Positions 8,232-15,467 of a stretch of 32,167 nucleotides of DNA are shown one piece after another (within the stretch, counting starts at the first letter, position 1; each line of letters opens with the position of its first letter). The position numbers and the translations under genes are program-made. Source of the stretch: an uncultured Desulfocapsa sp. (GTDB lineage Bacteria; Desulfobacterota; Desulfobulbia; Desulfobulbales; Desulfocapsaceae); NCBI GenBank assembly GCA_947311435.1, contig CAMZKT010000069.1:1-32167 (forward strand), in the 5' to 3' direction. Below the pieces are notes generated by a model that worked only from the letters and a program-made list of their open reading frames with translations, had not been told where the DNA came from and made no database searches.

Positions 8232-9086
8232 ATGCTTTGGAAGAATGGAAGAAGAAGCACAAATGTCGTCGATAAACGGAGAATTCGTGTTCCACGTGGG
8301 AAAAAGGGCGGTGGTATCGCCATTCTGCTTCTTGCCTTGGCAGGTATGTATTTTGGTATCGACCCCACACTGATAATGAACATTGCTGGAGACATGCAGC
8401 AGGAAACGACAGCAACCACCGAACCGCCCCGTTCGGCCGAGCAACAGCAGCTTACAGAATTTATTTCTGTTGTACTTGCCGACACCGAGGACACATGGAA
8501 TACCATATTTTCCGAGAAAGGTGGCCGCTATAGAGAACCAAAGCTTGTTTTATTCACTGGTGAAGTGCAATCTGCATGTGGTTTTGCCCAAGCTGCAATG
8601 GGTCCGTTTTATTGTCCTGCCGATCAGCATGTCTATATTGACCTTGCCTTTTACCAGGATCTAAAAGACCAACTCGATGCCCCTGGTGACTTTGCCCAAG
8701 CCTATGTTATTGCCCATGAAGTCGGGCATCATGTGCAAAAGCTCGTAGGTATTAGCGATAAAGTCAATGAAGCGAAAATGCAGATCCCCAAAAAAGAAAG
8801 CAATAGACTCTCTGTCAAACTCGAGCTCCAGGCCGATTGCTATGCAGGAATTTGGGCCAACCATGCCGACAAAGTTAGAAACATCGTAGAAAAAGGAGAC
8901 ATTAAAGAAGCACTCAATGCAGCCAGCCACATTGGAGATGACAGGTTACAACAACAATCAAAGGGCTATATAACTCCCGATTCTTTCACCCATGGTTCTT
9001 CAAGGCAACGGGTGCACTGGTTTACAGTGGGATACACAAAAGGTACCATGGAAGCCTGTGATACGTTTTCCATCAGCAAATTATAA
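8232..9086 (+). CDS. putative neutral zinc metallopeptidase, YpfJ family
   Basis: At 284 aa this protein matches the pfam04228 group in length and layout. A conserved polar N-terminus (MLWKNGRRSTNVVDKRR) is followed by one transmembrane helix (about residues 28-43, GGIAILLLALAGMYFG), so the catalytic domain probably faces the periplasm. The zincin motif HEVGH is at 162-166 and a likely third ligand Glu198 lies in ELQADCYAGIWA. Family-typical segments SACGFAQAAMGPFYCPAD and VYIDLAFY are present. Its substrate is unknown. The gene stands alone between two repeat elements; its ribosome site is weak (TGGGGT). Orientation and motif order leave little doubt about the family. Confidence 0.92.
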   Translation: MLWKNGRRSTNVVDKRRIRVPRGKKGGGIAILLLALAGMYFGIDPTLIMNIAGDMQQETTATTEPPRSAEQQQLTEFISVVLADTEDTWNTIFSEKGGRYREPKLVLFTGEVQSACGFAQAAMGPFYCPADQHVYIDLAFYQDLKDQLDAPGDFAQAYVIAHEVGHHVQKLVGISDKVNEAKMQIPKKESNRLSVKLELQADCYAGIWANHADKVRNIVEKGDIKEALNAASHIGDDRLQQQSKGYITPDSFTHGSSRQRVHWFTVGYTKGTMEACDTFSISKL

Positions 9087-9093
9087 AATAGAA

Positions 9094-9255
9094 GTAACTG
9101 CTTACAGGGCACCGCATCTTTCCGCGGTCACGCTGGCTTGCGTATGACTAATACGCTGCGCCAACCTGCCTGCCTGCGAAAAGCTGCAGCACCCTGTAAG
9201 TAGTTACAAAATCAGTGGTTTATGGAAGTAATTCGCTTCCCCCGTGAGTAGTTAC
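9094..9255 (+). repeat. GTAAC hairpin element, family B, complete
   Basis: GTAACTGCTTACAGGG (9094-9109) and CCCTGTAAGTAGTTAC (9192-9207) are near-perfect inverted ends of a 114-base hairpin. A 48-base tail follows and finishes with CCCGTGAGTAGTTAC at 9241-9255. The tail is shared with the half copy at 15216-15283. Read on the minus strand, the order is GTAACTACTCACGGG, spacer, then the hairpin, which is the same plan as family A. It starts seven bases after the metallopeptidase stop and could also serve as its transcript end. Confidence 0.8.
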
Positions 9256-9290
9256 AAATAGAATATCTGTTTCACAACAAAAGTTACACA

Positions 9291-9442
9291 CTCGTAAAAA
9301 GGTCAAGTGAGAGATGGGTAGGTAAAAATATTCAGGCGTGAGATGCGTATTCTTTGTTTGATTTCGGCGCACTAGGGCACGTTGCGATTAAACAAGAAAA
9401 TATACGGCAACGAATCAGGTGAAGAGTTTTTATGACCCCATC
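9291..9442 (+). repeat. repeat family C, MITE-like element
   Basis: About 150 bases beginning CTCGTAAAAAGGTCAAGTGA and ending GAAGAGTTTTTATGACCCCA match the element at 27268-27411 along most of their length, including the inner GAGAGATGG, ATTTCGG and ATTAAACA segments. The ends are imperfect inverted repeats (TCGTAAAAA with TTTTTATGA). No open reading frame is seen inside. It lies directly before the promoter of the ferredoxin-like gene. Confidence 0.78.
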
Positions 9443-9463
9443 AAAAGTCTAAAATTTCATTTT

Positions 9464-9505
9464 TTGACCCAAGTCAAGGTACTTATTTTTTCCCTGTAAT
9501 ACAGT
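9464..9505 (+). promoter_or_regulatory. HcpR-type operator and class II promoter of the FrdX-like gene
   Basis: TTGAC-CCAA-GTCAA at 9464-9477 is a perfect 5+4+5 palindrome of the kind bound by HcpR, a Crp/Fnr-family regulator of nitrosative and redox stress in sulfate reducers. A -10-like TACAGT lies at 9500-9505. If transcription starts near 9512, the palindrome is centred at -41.5, the usual class II activator position. HcpR regulons typically hold hcp and frdX, which fits the downstream gene. The regulator itself is not in this window. Confidence 0.65.
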
Positions 9506-9565
9506 ATGTGATCATAATCAGCCAACATAACTTCAGATTGGCTTCGTTCATTTAAGGAGATTACA

Positions 9566-10327
9566 ATGAAAACAGTACGAAAAATTATAGAAATAGATGA
9601 AGAATTGTGTGATGGATGCGGCCTCTGTGTACCTGACTGCGCTGAAGGCTCCCTTGTCATTGTGGATGGTAAGGCAAAGATGGTTTCAGACAACCTTTGT
9701 GATGGCTTGGGTGCTTGTCTGGGCTCTTGTCCAACCGGAGCTTTAAAAATTATAGAACGTCCAGCTGAAGACTTTGACGAAGAAGCTGTTGAAAACTATC
9801 TGGCAAAGCAACAGAATTCAACCGCACCACAAGCAAAACCTAAACATTCCGGGTGTCCTTCGGCCCAGCTGAAAACATTTTCACCAAAAACTCCCTGTCA
9901 AACGGCCAACACCCCAAAACCTCTCGCTATGGCCGCTGGTAATGGAACATCGTCTCTTACCCACTGGCCGGTACAAATTCGTCTGGTACCGCCAACAGCA
10001 CCTTTTCTTCAGGGTGCAGACCTGTTAATTGCTGCCGATTGCTCTGCGGTTTCGGCACCGAATTTTCAACTGGATTACCTAAACGGAAAAGTTGTGATGA
10101 TGGGCTGTCCTAAGTTTGATGACGCTGACAGTTACGTCGAGCGTTTCAGTGAAATTATAGCAAACTGTAACTTGAACAGCATCACCATTCTCATTATGGA
10201 AGTTCCCTGCTGTTCATCTATGAATGGAATTATCGAACAGGCAATTAATAAAGCTGGGAAAAGTGTACCTGTGGAGCAGATAACAATTTCTGCCCAAGGT
10301 GTTGAAGTTTCTCGAAAAACGTGGTAA
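9566..10327 (+). CDS. frdX: 4Fe-4S ferredoxin-type protein, FrdX-like
   Basis: The N-terminal 65 residues form a bacterial ferredoxin domain: C15-x2-C18-x2-C21-x3-C25, then C45-x2-L48-x2-C51-x3-C55-P. The second motif lacks its middle cysteine (CDGLGAC), so the cluster that would use C25, C45, position 48 and C51 has one protein ligand fewer. After a Pro/Gln-rich linker, a C-terminal domain (about 125-250) carries further cysteines (ADCSAV, MMGCPKFDD, EVPCCSSMNG). Proteins of this build are encoded beside the hybrid cluster protein in anaerobes, and the upstream HcpR-like palindrome supports that link. No hcp gene lies here. The start has AAGGAGA ten bases upstream. The gene symbol is inferred from layout and operator. 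Confidence 0.75.
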   Translation: MKTVRKIIEIDEELCDGCGLCVPDCAEGSLVIVDGKAKMVSDNLCDGLGACLGSCPTGALKIIERPAEDFDEEAVENYLAKQQNSTAPQAKPKHSGCPSAQLKTFSPKTPCQTANTPKPLAMAAGNGTSSLTHWPVQIRLVPPTAPFLQGADLLIAADCSAVSAPNFQLDYLNGKVVMMGCPKFDDADSYVERFSEIIANCNLNSITILIMEVPCCSSMNGIIEQAINKAGKSVPVEQITISAQGVEVSRKTW

Positions 10328-10356
10328 CAGCAATCTTTTTGTTACTATTGCTACCA

Positions 10357-10381
10357 GGGGAGCATATGCTCCCCTTTTTTT
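10357..10381. terminator. intrinsic terminator between convergent genes
   Basis: GGGGAGCATATGCTCCCC at 10357-10374 is a perfect palindrome followed by seven T residues on the plus strand. It ends the frdX-like transcript, and its T-run overlaps the stop codon of the convergent YkgJ-type gene. The minus-strand side has no T-run directly after the stem, so termination is mainly for the plus-strand gene. Confidence 0.92.
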
Positions 10382-11033
10382 ATTGTTCAGCTTGACGCAG
10401 GCACAATGAATTTACAGACGGTACAACAGTAAACCCTAAAGGGTGAAGGAGTTGAAAAAGAGGCCTCCCAAAAAGGAACATTTCCTCTTGAAGAATTTGT
10501 GTTGATTTTGCAACAGCTCTGTCACGGAACCTCAAATCATCGTTTACAGCATTTTCAAGATTTTTAAGCATTCCCTCTGGCAATTTCTGAGTGAATTTTG
10601 TGCAATCCGGCAAAGGACAGATACGTTCATATTCCAATACCATATCTGCCAGGAAGCTATCTTTTTCCAAAATATCAAAACGGCTTAGTAGGTCTTTACC
10701 TACAATCGCGAGGCTTTCCTCGGGGGCCCAGCATTTCAACAGGCCACAGGCTACTGGCCTGGTTTCGTAAATAGTACAACCACGAATTTGCGCGTCATAA
10801 TAGCAACATGCCCATTCCTTTCCTGTCCCCTTCAGCTTTATCAGCTCATTGCGTGTTGCCTCCACCCGATTTGCCACAGGATTAAAGGCGAATTCACCTT
10901 TACGGATAGTTATAAGATTTTTCCGTGGTATACGGCCACTGTTGAGTAATGAAATATCACTACCGTGAAGCGACGGCCCTCCTTTGATACAGCAGGTACC
11001 ACATTGCTTGCAGGATGTTTGTTGTTTTTCCAT
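10380..11033 (-). CDS. YkgJ family cysteine-cluster protein
   Basis: The 217-aa protein starts with a dense cysteine motif (SCKQCGTCCIKGG, C8, C11, C14, C15), followed by WACCYYD, then GCTIYETRPVACGLLKCW, and CPLPDC. The CxxCxxCC plus RPxxC pattern is the signature of the YkgJ/Fe-S-oxidoreductase-like zinc or iron cluster family (pfam03692). The family's biochemical function is unknown; metal binding is assumed from the cysteines. There is no signal peptide, so it is probably cytosolic. It is a single gene on the minus strand between a shared terminator and the divergent pqi operon, from which it is separated by 65 bases containing an ACACAA/TTGTGT inverted repeat. Confidence 0.85.
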   Translation of the reverse strand: MEKQQTSCKQCGTCCIKGGPSLHGSDISLLNSGRIPRKNLITIRKGEFAFNPVANRVEATRNELIKLKGTGKEWACCYYDAQIRGCTIYETRPVACGLLKCWAPEESLAIVGKDLLSRFDILEKDSFLADMVLEYERICPLPDCTKFTQKLPEGMLKNLENAVNDDLRFRDRAVAKSTQILQEEMFLFGRPLFQLLHPLGFTVVPSVNSLCLRQAEQ

Positions 11034-11098
11034 TATTGAGCAGTTTGTATTTGAAAACTATTTAATTCACACAAAACCCTTCTTGTGTAAACGGCAAT

Positions 11099-11779
11099 AT
11101 GCTATTCTATGGTTCTGAAAATAACTCATCATCATTAATGCAAATGAATCCAAGCAATCACCTTACCGCCTGTCCGGCCTGCGATCTCCTGATGGAGACG
11201 ATATCGATAAAACAAGGGGAAAAAGCAGTTTGCCCCCGCTGCGAGACCCTCTTGCGACAAGCTAAAACACATTCGATCACAAAAGTTCTGGCAATTACCT
11301 CCAGTGCGCTTATAGCCTATATCCCGGCAATCTTCACCCCTCTTCTCACTCTAAAGACAATGGGCCTGGCCCAAAGCGGATCAATATTTGATACTTTTTT
11401 AAGCTTCTATCATCAAAAATATTATTTCGTGGCAGTATTGGTCTTTGTCACGTCTATCTTCTTTCCTCTTCTTAAACTCAGCCTTCTTTTTTTTGTATCT
11501 CTCCAATTAAAGATAGGTGTGTATTCTCGATCGCTTCCATTATTGTTCAGGATCTCACACTATCTTGACGAATGGGGAATGCCAGATGTCTACTTGATTG
11601 CCGTTTGTGTAAGTATCATAAAAGTAAGTAACCTTGCTACAGTTGAGTACAATATAGGTTTATTTTGTTTTATCTTTCTTGTTTTTATGACTCGTGCTTC
11701 CGTATCAGCCTTGGATACGCACCTTTTCTGGAACACCATCGAAAATATGAAAAAGAAACTCAGACATATAAAGAAATGA
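11099..11779 (+). CDS. pqiA: paraquat-inducible protein A family, first half-protein
   Basis: PqiA proteins are inner-membrane partners of MCE-domain lipid transport bridges. This 226-aa copy has an N-terminal zinc-ribbon-like pair (CPACDLL at about 25-31 and CPRCETLL at about 48) and four transmembrane helices (about 65-90, 115-142, 160-180, 185-205), with the typical LDEWGMPDVYLIAV segment. Enteric PqiA is about twice as long and contains two such units; here they are two genes, joined by an ATGA overlap. ATG 11099 has no clear ribosome site; ATG 11138 (MQMNPSNHL) is an alternative that keeps both cysteine pairs. Confidence 0.85.
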   Translation: MLFYGSENNSSSLMQMNPSNHLTACPACDLLMETISIKQGEKAVCPRCETLLRQAKTHSITKVLAITSSALIAYIPAIFTPLLTLKTMGLAQSGSIFDTFLSFYHQKYYFVAVLVFVTSIFFPLLKLSLLFFVSLQLKIGVYSRSLPLLFRISHYLDEWGMPDVYLIAVCVSIIKVSNLATVEYNIGLFCFIFLVFMTRASVSALDTHLFWNTIENMKKKLRHIKK

Positions 11780-12396
11780 TAGTGACCAAGCCCTCTGCCA
11801 TGTCGGCCGGATATCTTTCCTGCCATGATTGTGGCAAACTTCTCCAGGTAAAGCTACTCCCGAATAGGTCTGCTCTCTGCTGTCCCAGGTGTTATGCATC
11901 TGTTCACTTCCGGAAACCTCACTCAATTTCCAAGGTGTGGGCTCTCGTAATAACTGCCATGATTCTTTTCATCCCGGCAAATATTCTCCCCATTATGCGT
12001 GTTGATTTCCTTGGTGTCGTAGATTATTCGACGATTATGGATGGAATTATTTATTTTTTCCATGAAAAGGAATACGGAATAGGACTTATCATATTAATCG
12101 CTTCTGTTTTGGTTCCACTCTTTAAAATTATAGGTATGCTCATTATCCTTCTTACAATTAAATTCAAGTGGAGAAGAGGACTTCGCCACAAAACAGCCAT
12201 GTTTCATTTCATCGAGTTTATCGGACGATGGTCTATGCTTGATGTCTTCGTTATCGCCTTAATGTCATGCCTTGTTGATTTTGGCAGGATCAGTTCAACC
12301 ATGGCTGCACCTGCTGTAACGTACTTCTCTTCAGTGGTCATCTGTACAATGTTTGCGGCCCTGACATTCGATTCACGGCTACTTTGGGATGCATGA
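11776..12396 (+). CDS. pqiA: paraquat-inducible protein A family, second half-protein
   Basis: This second PqiA unit has its own cysteine pairs (LSCHDCGKLL and CCPRCYASVHF) and four membrane helices with the family motif FIGRWSMLDVFVIALM. I take the ATG at 11776, inside the stop of the first unit (ATGA), giving 206 aa; a longer reading from 11665 lies wholly within the first gene. The two units are clearly paralogous (KPHSISKVWALVITAMILFIPAN compared with KTHSITKVLAITSSALIAYIPAI). PqiB follows 81 bases downstream, so the three genes probably form one operon for lipid traffic between membranes. Confidence 0.88.
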   Translation: MIVTKPSAMSAGYLSCHDCGKLLQVKLLPNRSALCCPRCYASVHFRKPHSISKVWALVITAMILFIPANILPIMRVDFLGVVDYSTIMDGIIYFFHEKEYGIGLIILIASVLVPLFKIIGMLIILLTIKFKWRRGLRHKTAMFHFIEFIGRWSMLDVFVIALMSCLVDFGRISSTMAAPAVTYFSSVVICTMFAALTFDSRLLWDA

Positions 12397-12477
12397 TGCC
12401 CCTCATAATTATGTCATGTCGGGAACTTTTCTAACCTTCGTCATTAAGATATTCCAACAGAAAGAGTTAAACGCGCT

Positions 12478-14037
12478 ATGGAAACACCAATTATTAAAAA
12501 TAGAAATGGCATTTCACCTGTCTGGATTCTTCCCTTAGTAGCCATCCTCATTGGAGGGTACCTTGTGTACAAAGATATCCAGGAATCCGGCATTATAATT
12601 AATGTCCTTATTAAAGACGCAAACGGATTAACAGCAGGTAAAACCAAAGTTATGTACAAAGGACTTCCCGTGGGAACTCTCAAAGGCTTTTCTGTAAGTC
12701 CTGACCTGCAACATATCAATGCAGAAATTGAGATGGTTAAACAAGCAAAAAAAAGATTAACCAAGGATACTCTTTTCTGGGTGGTACGTCCTGAAATTTC
12801 CATGAACCGGATTACCGGGCTGGATACTCTGGTTACAGGAAGCTATTTTGAGATTCAACCCGGAAATTCCAGTGAGCACTCCGTTTCCTTTGCGGCGCTC
12901 ACCGAACCGCCTCCCATATCAAACCGTGTTCCCGGCCTTCATTTAACACTGGAAACAGACCAGGCTGTATCACTTGAAACAGGGTCACCTGTATATTACA
13001 AAATGATTCAGGTGGGGGAAATTGTCTCCAATTCCCTGAAACAAAACGGAAAAATAAAGACAAAACTCCTCATCTACCCAAAATATGTCGGGCATGTAAG
13101 TAGTTTATCCCGTTTTTATATGAGTAGTGGTGTACACTTACAAGCCAACTTGCCCAATGTCTCCTTACATCTGGATCCAATTAAGACCATTCTTCAGGGT
13201 GGAATAAGTTTCATTACACCAGAGGGTGGAAAGGAGATAAGAGATAACAAAACTGTACTAAAGCTCTACAAGAGCGAAAGCCATGCGAGGCGTGCTGATG
13301 ACATACCAATAAGACTCAGTTTCTCCGTTGATCATGGGCTGGAATCGGGTGCAAAGATCCGTTACAACGGGATAGACATAGGCTTTGTCAATGATATTAA
13401 GCTCAGCCAGGACATGAAAACAGTTAACGCAAAGGCATTTATTACTCCAGGCATGAAAGGCCTACTCACAGAAGATGCCTATCTCTGGCTGGTGAATGCC
13501 AAATTCGACGCGCATGAAATATCTAACCTGAGCACCCTTGTCAAGGGCTCCTATATCAATATTATCCCAGGGAAAGGCAAGGGATCACGAGAATTTACTG
13601 TACACGACACCCATCCCGTGAATATGACCAAACTCACGGGGCTTAACCTGGTACTTGAAACTAGCCGTCTGGGTTCACTGGGCTATAACAAACCAGTGTA
13701 TTACCGACAGGTACAAGTTGGACACACAACTGGATATGAGCTTTCCCCCACCGGACAAAATGTCCTTATTTACCTGAACATTCACGATAACTTTGTTAAT
13801 CTTGTACGCGAAAACACAAAGTTTTGGAATAGTAGCGGCTTTAGAATCAAAGGGGGACTGATGACAGAAATGCAGATATACACCGAATCTCTAGCCGCTA
13901 TGATTAATGGAGGGATCTCTTTCGCCACCCCTAATAAGGAGGAAATGGGCAACAGAGTAAGCAATGGAAAACACTTTACGCTGCACCGGGAACCAGATGA
14001 AGATTGGCTGACATGGAGTCCATCACTGACACTATGA
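12478..14037 (+). CDS. pqiB: PqiB-type MlaD/MCE protein with four MCE-like units
   Basis: The protein (519 aa) has one N-terminal membrane anchor (GISPVWILPLVAILIGGYLV, 11-30) and then MCE-like units at about 38-130, 153-250, 276-368 and 387-485. Units 1 and 3 resemble each other (GLTAGKTKVMYKGLPVGTLKG and GLESGAKIRYNGIDIGFVND), as do units 2 and 4 (SLETGSPVYYKMIQVGEIV and SLGYNKPVYYRQVQVGHTTG; both end in GGISF-TP). The layout is therefore an A-B pair repeated twice, while enteric PqiB has three MCE domains. Such proteins stack as hexameric rings that make a lipid tunnel across the periplasm. The PqiC lipoprotein usually following PqiB is absent; an outer-membrane phospholipase faces it instead. 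Confidence 0.9.
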   Translation: METPIIKNRNGISPVWILPLVAILIGGYLVYKDIQESGIIINVLIKDANGLTAGKTKVMYKGLPVGTLKGFSVSPDLQHINAEIEMVKQAKKRLTKDTLFWVVRPEISMNRITGLDTLVTGSYFEIQPGNSSEHSVSFAALTEPPPISNRVPGLHLTLETDQAVSLETGSPVYYKMIQVGEIVSNSLKQNGKIKTKLLIYPKYVGHVSSLSRFYMSSGVHLQANLPNVSLHLDPIKTILQGGISFITPEGGKEIRDNKTVLKLYKSESHARRADDIPIRLSFSVDHGLESGAKIRYNGIDIGFVNDIKLSQDMKTVNAKAFITPGMKGLLTEDAYLWLVNAKFDAHEISNLSTLVKGSYINIIPGKGKGSREFTVHDTHPVNMTKLTGLNLVLETSRLGSLGYNKPVYYRQVQVGHTTGYELSPTGQNVLIYLNIHDNFVNLVRENTKFWNSSGFRIKGGLMTEMQIYTESLAAMINGGISFATPNKEEMGNRVSNGKHFTLHREPDEDWLTWSPSLTL

Positions 14038-14136
14038 CGCCTGGCAAGAAAAACTTCCGAGAAAAACAAAAAAAACGTCATCTCCTGTCAACAAACGGAT
14101 TTCGTTAGTATTTTTAATGAACCACATCACCTTCCA

Positions 14137-15168
14137 CTACAACCAGTCGGTTAAAGAAATACCTACTCCGACAGTATTCACATATTGATTATAATCAATC
14201 AGGCTCTCACCATATCCTGTGAAATATTGTGCGTAGCCCTTCAAATATGGCCAGTTACCAAGAGGGAAACTCCAACTGAGCTCAATAGCTCCTCGTTTGA
14301 ACCCTGATTCAAGATTGTTTCTGGACATCACGCTAAAAACATGATCACCCAGTTTATAAGAAGCACTGAGTTCGAAATGGCCGAGATAATCAGTGATATC
14401 GGGATTGTCATCATTATCTACATCTTCCTGCAGGCGATACCATGGCTTAACGCTCATAGCAAGATTACCTCGTTCGAACGTAAACCAGCCATAAACACGG
14501 TTCCAACTACGTGACAAAACACCTCCCTGTCCATTGGATTGGTGCACAACACCAAAGGAATTCCATGCGTTGGTAAAACCCAGGAACTCCCAATTTGGAT
14601 GAAATTGAACCCATACTTCGGGTTCATGATTCGTTTCACGGAAAGGTGCCGAGTTCTCGTTATACAGCTGCCAGAAGGATCGGTTTGTATAGGCTGCATA
14701 GATGTCAAAAGTTCCGTCCCAAATTCCAACCAATAAAGGAATTTTCAAACTAATCTGAAACTTTGCTTCCACATCATCGAGATTGAAGCTGGAATCCTTA
14801 TAAGCCTCTTGATACAAATCAGGGTGATAAGAGCTGGTATTGTAAGAGGCTGCAATTGCATAGTTGGGTTTGTGAGCCATAAGAGTAAATGGTTCGAGAA
14901 CATGTTTTTCATCTTCTCTTAGTCTCTCCCGAACAAGAGCTTTGGGTTCCTCTCCATATTCCTCATAGCTTCCTTCATCAATCTGTTTTTCACATTGTGA
15001 ACGGAGTTCTCCAATTGTCATTGAGTCTTTGACAATATTTAAGCTCTTTGTCATACAGTCTTGAAGCTCTGTCGCCTGAACACCTTGCAAGAGAATAAAA
15101 GACGAGGCTAAACCCGCCATTGTTATACTCCCATAACGCTTCAACCCTTTTTCTCGAAACACACTCAT
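14137..15168 (-). CDS. pldA: outer membrane phospholipase A1
   Basis: OMPLA hydrolyses phospholipids that reach the outer leaflet of the outer membrane. The catalytic residues are all present in the family context: His209 and Ser211 in VVHQSNG, Asn223 in SRSWNRVY. Family blocks VKPWYRL, DNPDITDYLGHFEL and GYGESLIDYNQYVNTVGVGI follow, and the chain ends in an aromatic-rich strand. I chose the ATG at 15168 (343 aa): it has GAGGTGAG upstream and opens a normal signal peptide (about 1-32, cleavage near GVQA). An upstream in-frame ATG at 15219 would add 17 residues. Between signal and barrel lies an extra acidic helical region (about 35-95). It converges on pqiB, whose product moves the same kind of lipid. 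Confidence 0.95.
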   Translation of the reverse strand: MSVFREKGLKRYGSITMAGLASSFILLQGVQATELQDCMTKSLNIVKDSMTIGELRSQCEKQIDEGSYEEYGEEPKALVRERLREDEKHVLEPFTLMAHKPNYAIAASYNTSSYHPDLYQEAYKDSSFNLDDVEAKFQISLKIPLLVGIWDGTFDIYAAYTNRSFWQLYNENSAPFRETNHEPEVWVQFHPNWEFLGFTNAWNSFGVVHQSNGQGGVLSRSWNRVYGWFTFERGNLAMSVKPWYRLQEDVDNDDNPDITDYLGHFELSASYKLGDHVFSVMSRNNLESGFKRGAIELSWSFPLGNWPYLKGYAQYFTGYGESLIDYNQYVNTVGVGISLTDWL

Positions 15169-15215
15169 TTTCTCACCTCTCAGAAGAACAGGTCTGTAAA
15201 AAACATATTTATAAG

Positions 15216-15283
15216 GCACCCTGTAAGCAATTACAAAATCGGTGGTTTTTGAAAGTAAGTCGCTTTCCCCCGTGAGTAGTTAC
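15216..15283 (+). repeat. GTAAC element family B, 3' half copy
   Basis: CACCCTGTAAGCAATTAC (ending 15234), then AAAATCGGTGGTTTTTG, a GTAAGTCGCTTTCCCCCGTG segment and AGTAGTTAC (ending 15283) match the right part of the complete copy at 9190-9255 almost base for base. The left hairpin arm is missing. It lies about 48 bases upstream of the phospholipase start, so it may overlap that gene's promoter region. Confidence 0.75.
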
Positions 15284-15332
15284 ATCGACACACAAAAAAC
15301 CACATAATTACGACGAATAAACAAGGTGTCGT

Positions 15333-15409
15333 ATGTTTATATATCCCTCGAGAGTTTATAACAATCAGCTATTTGGAACAGTGACTCGAATGAAGGGTTT
15401 TATAAACAT
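15333..15409. repeat. imperfect 77-base hairpin
   Basis: ATGTTTATA at 15333-15341 pairs perfectly with TATAAACAT at 15401-15409, and the arms continue inward imperfectly (ATCCCTCGAGAGT against the complement of ACTCGAATGAAGGGTTT). No other copy is seen in the window. It occupies the 248-base gap between the phospholipase and the CoA-transferase genes, and could serve as transcript end for the latter. Confidence 0.5.
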
Positions 15410-15467
15410 ATCCACTCACGGGTTCTAGTCTCTACAAACCATCGTAATTGTAACTTGTTGAAAACCA

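Noticed and set aside
8110-8373. 87-codon plus-strand frame before the metallopeptidase
   Set aside because: It begins inside the family A hairpin and overlaps the start of the metallopeptidase gene in another frame; no recognisable protein features.
7970-9442. CRISPR array
   Set aside because: The repeats here are long, imperfect, few and unevenly spaced, with no regular repeat-spacer pattern and no cas gene in the window.
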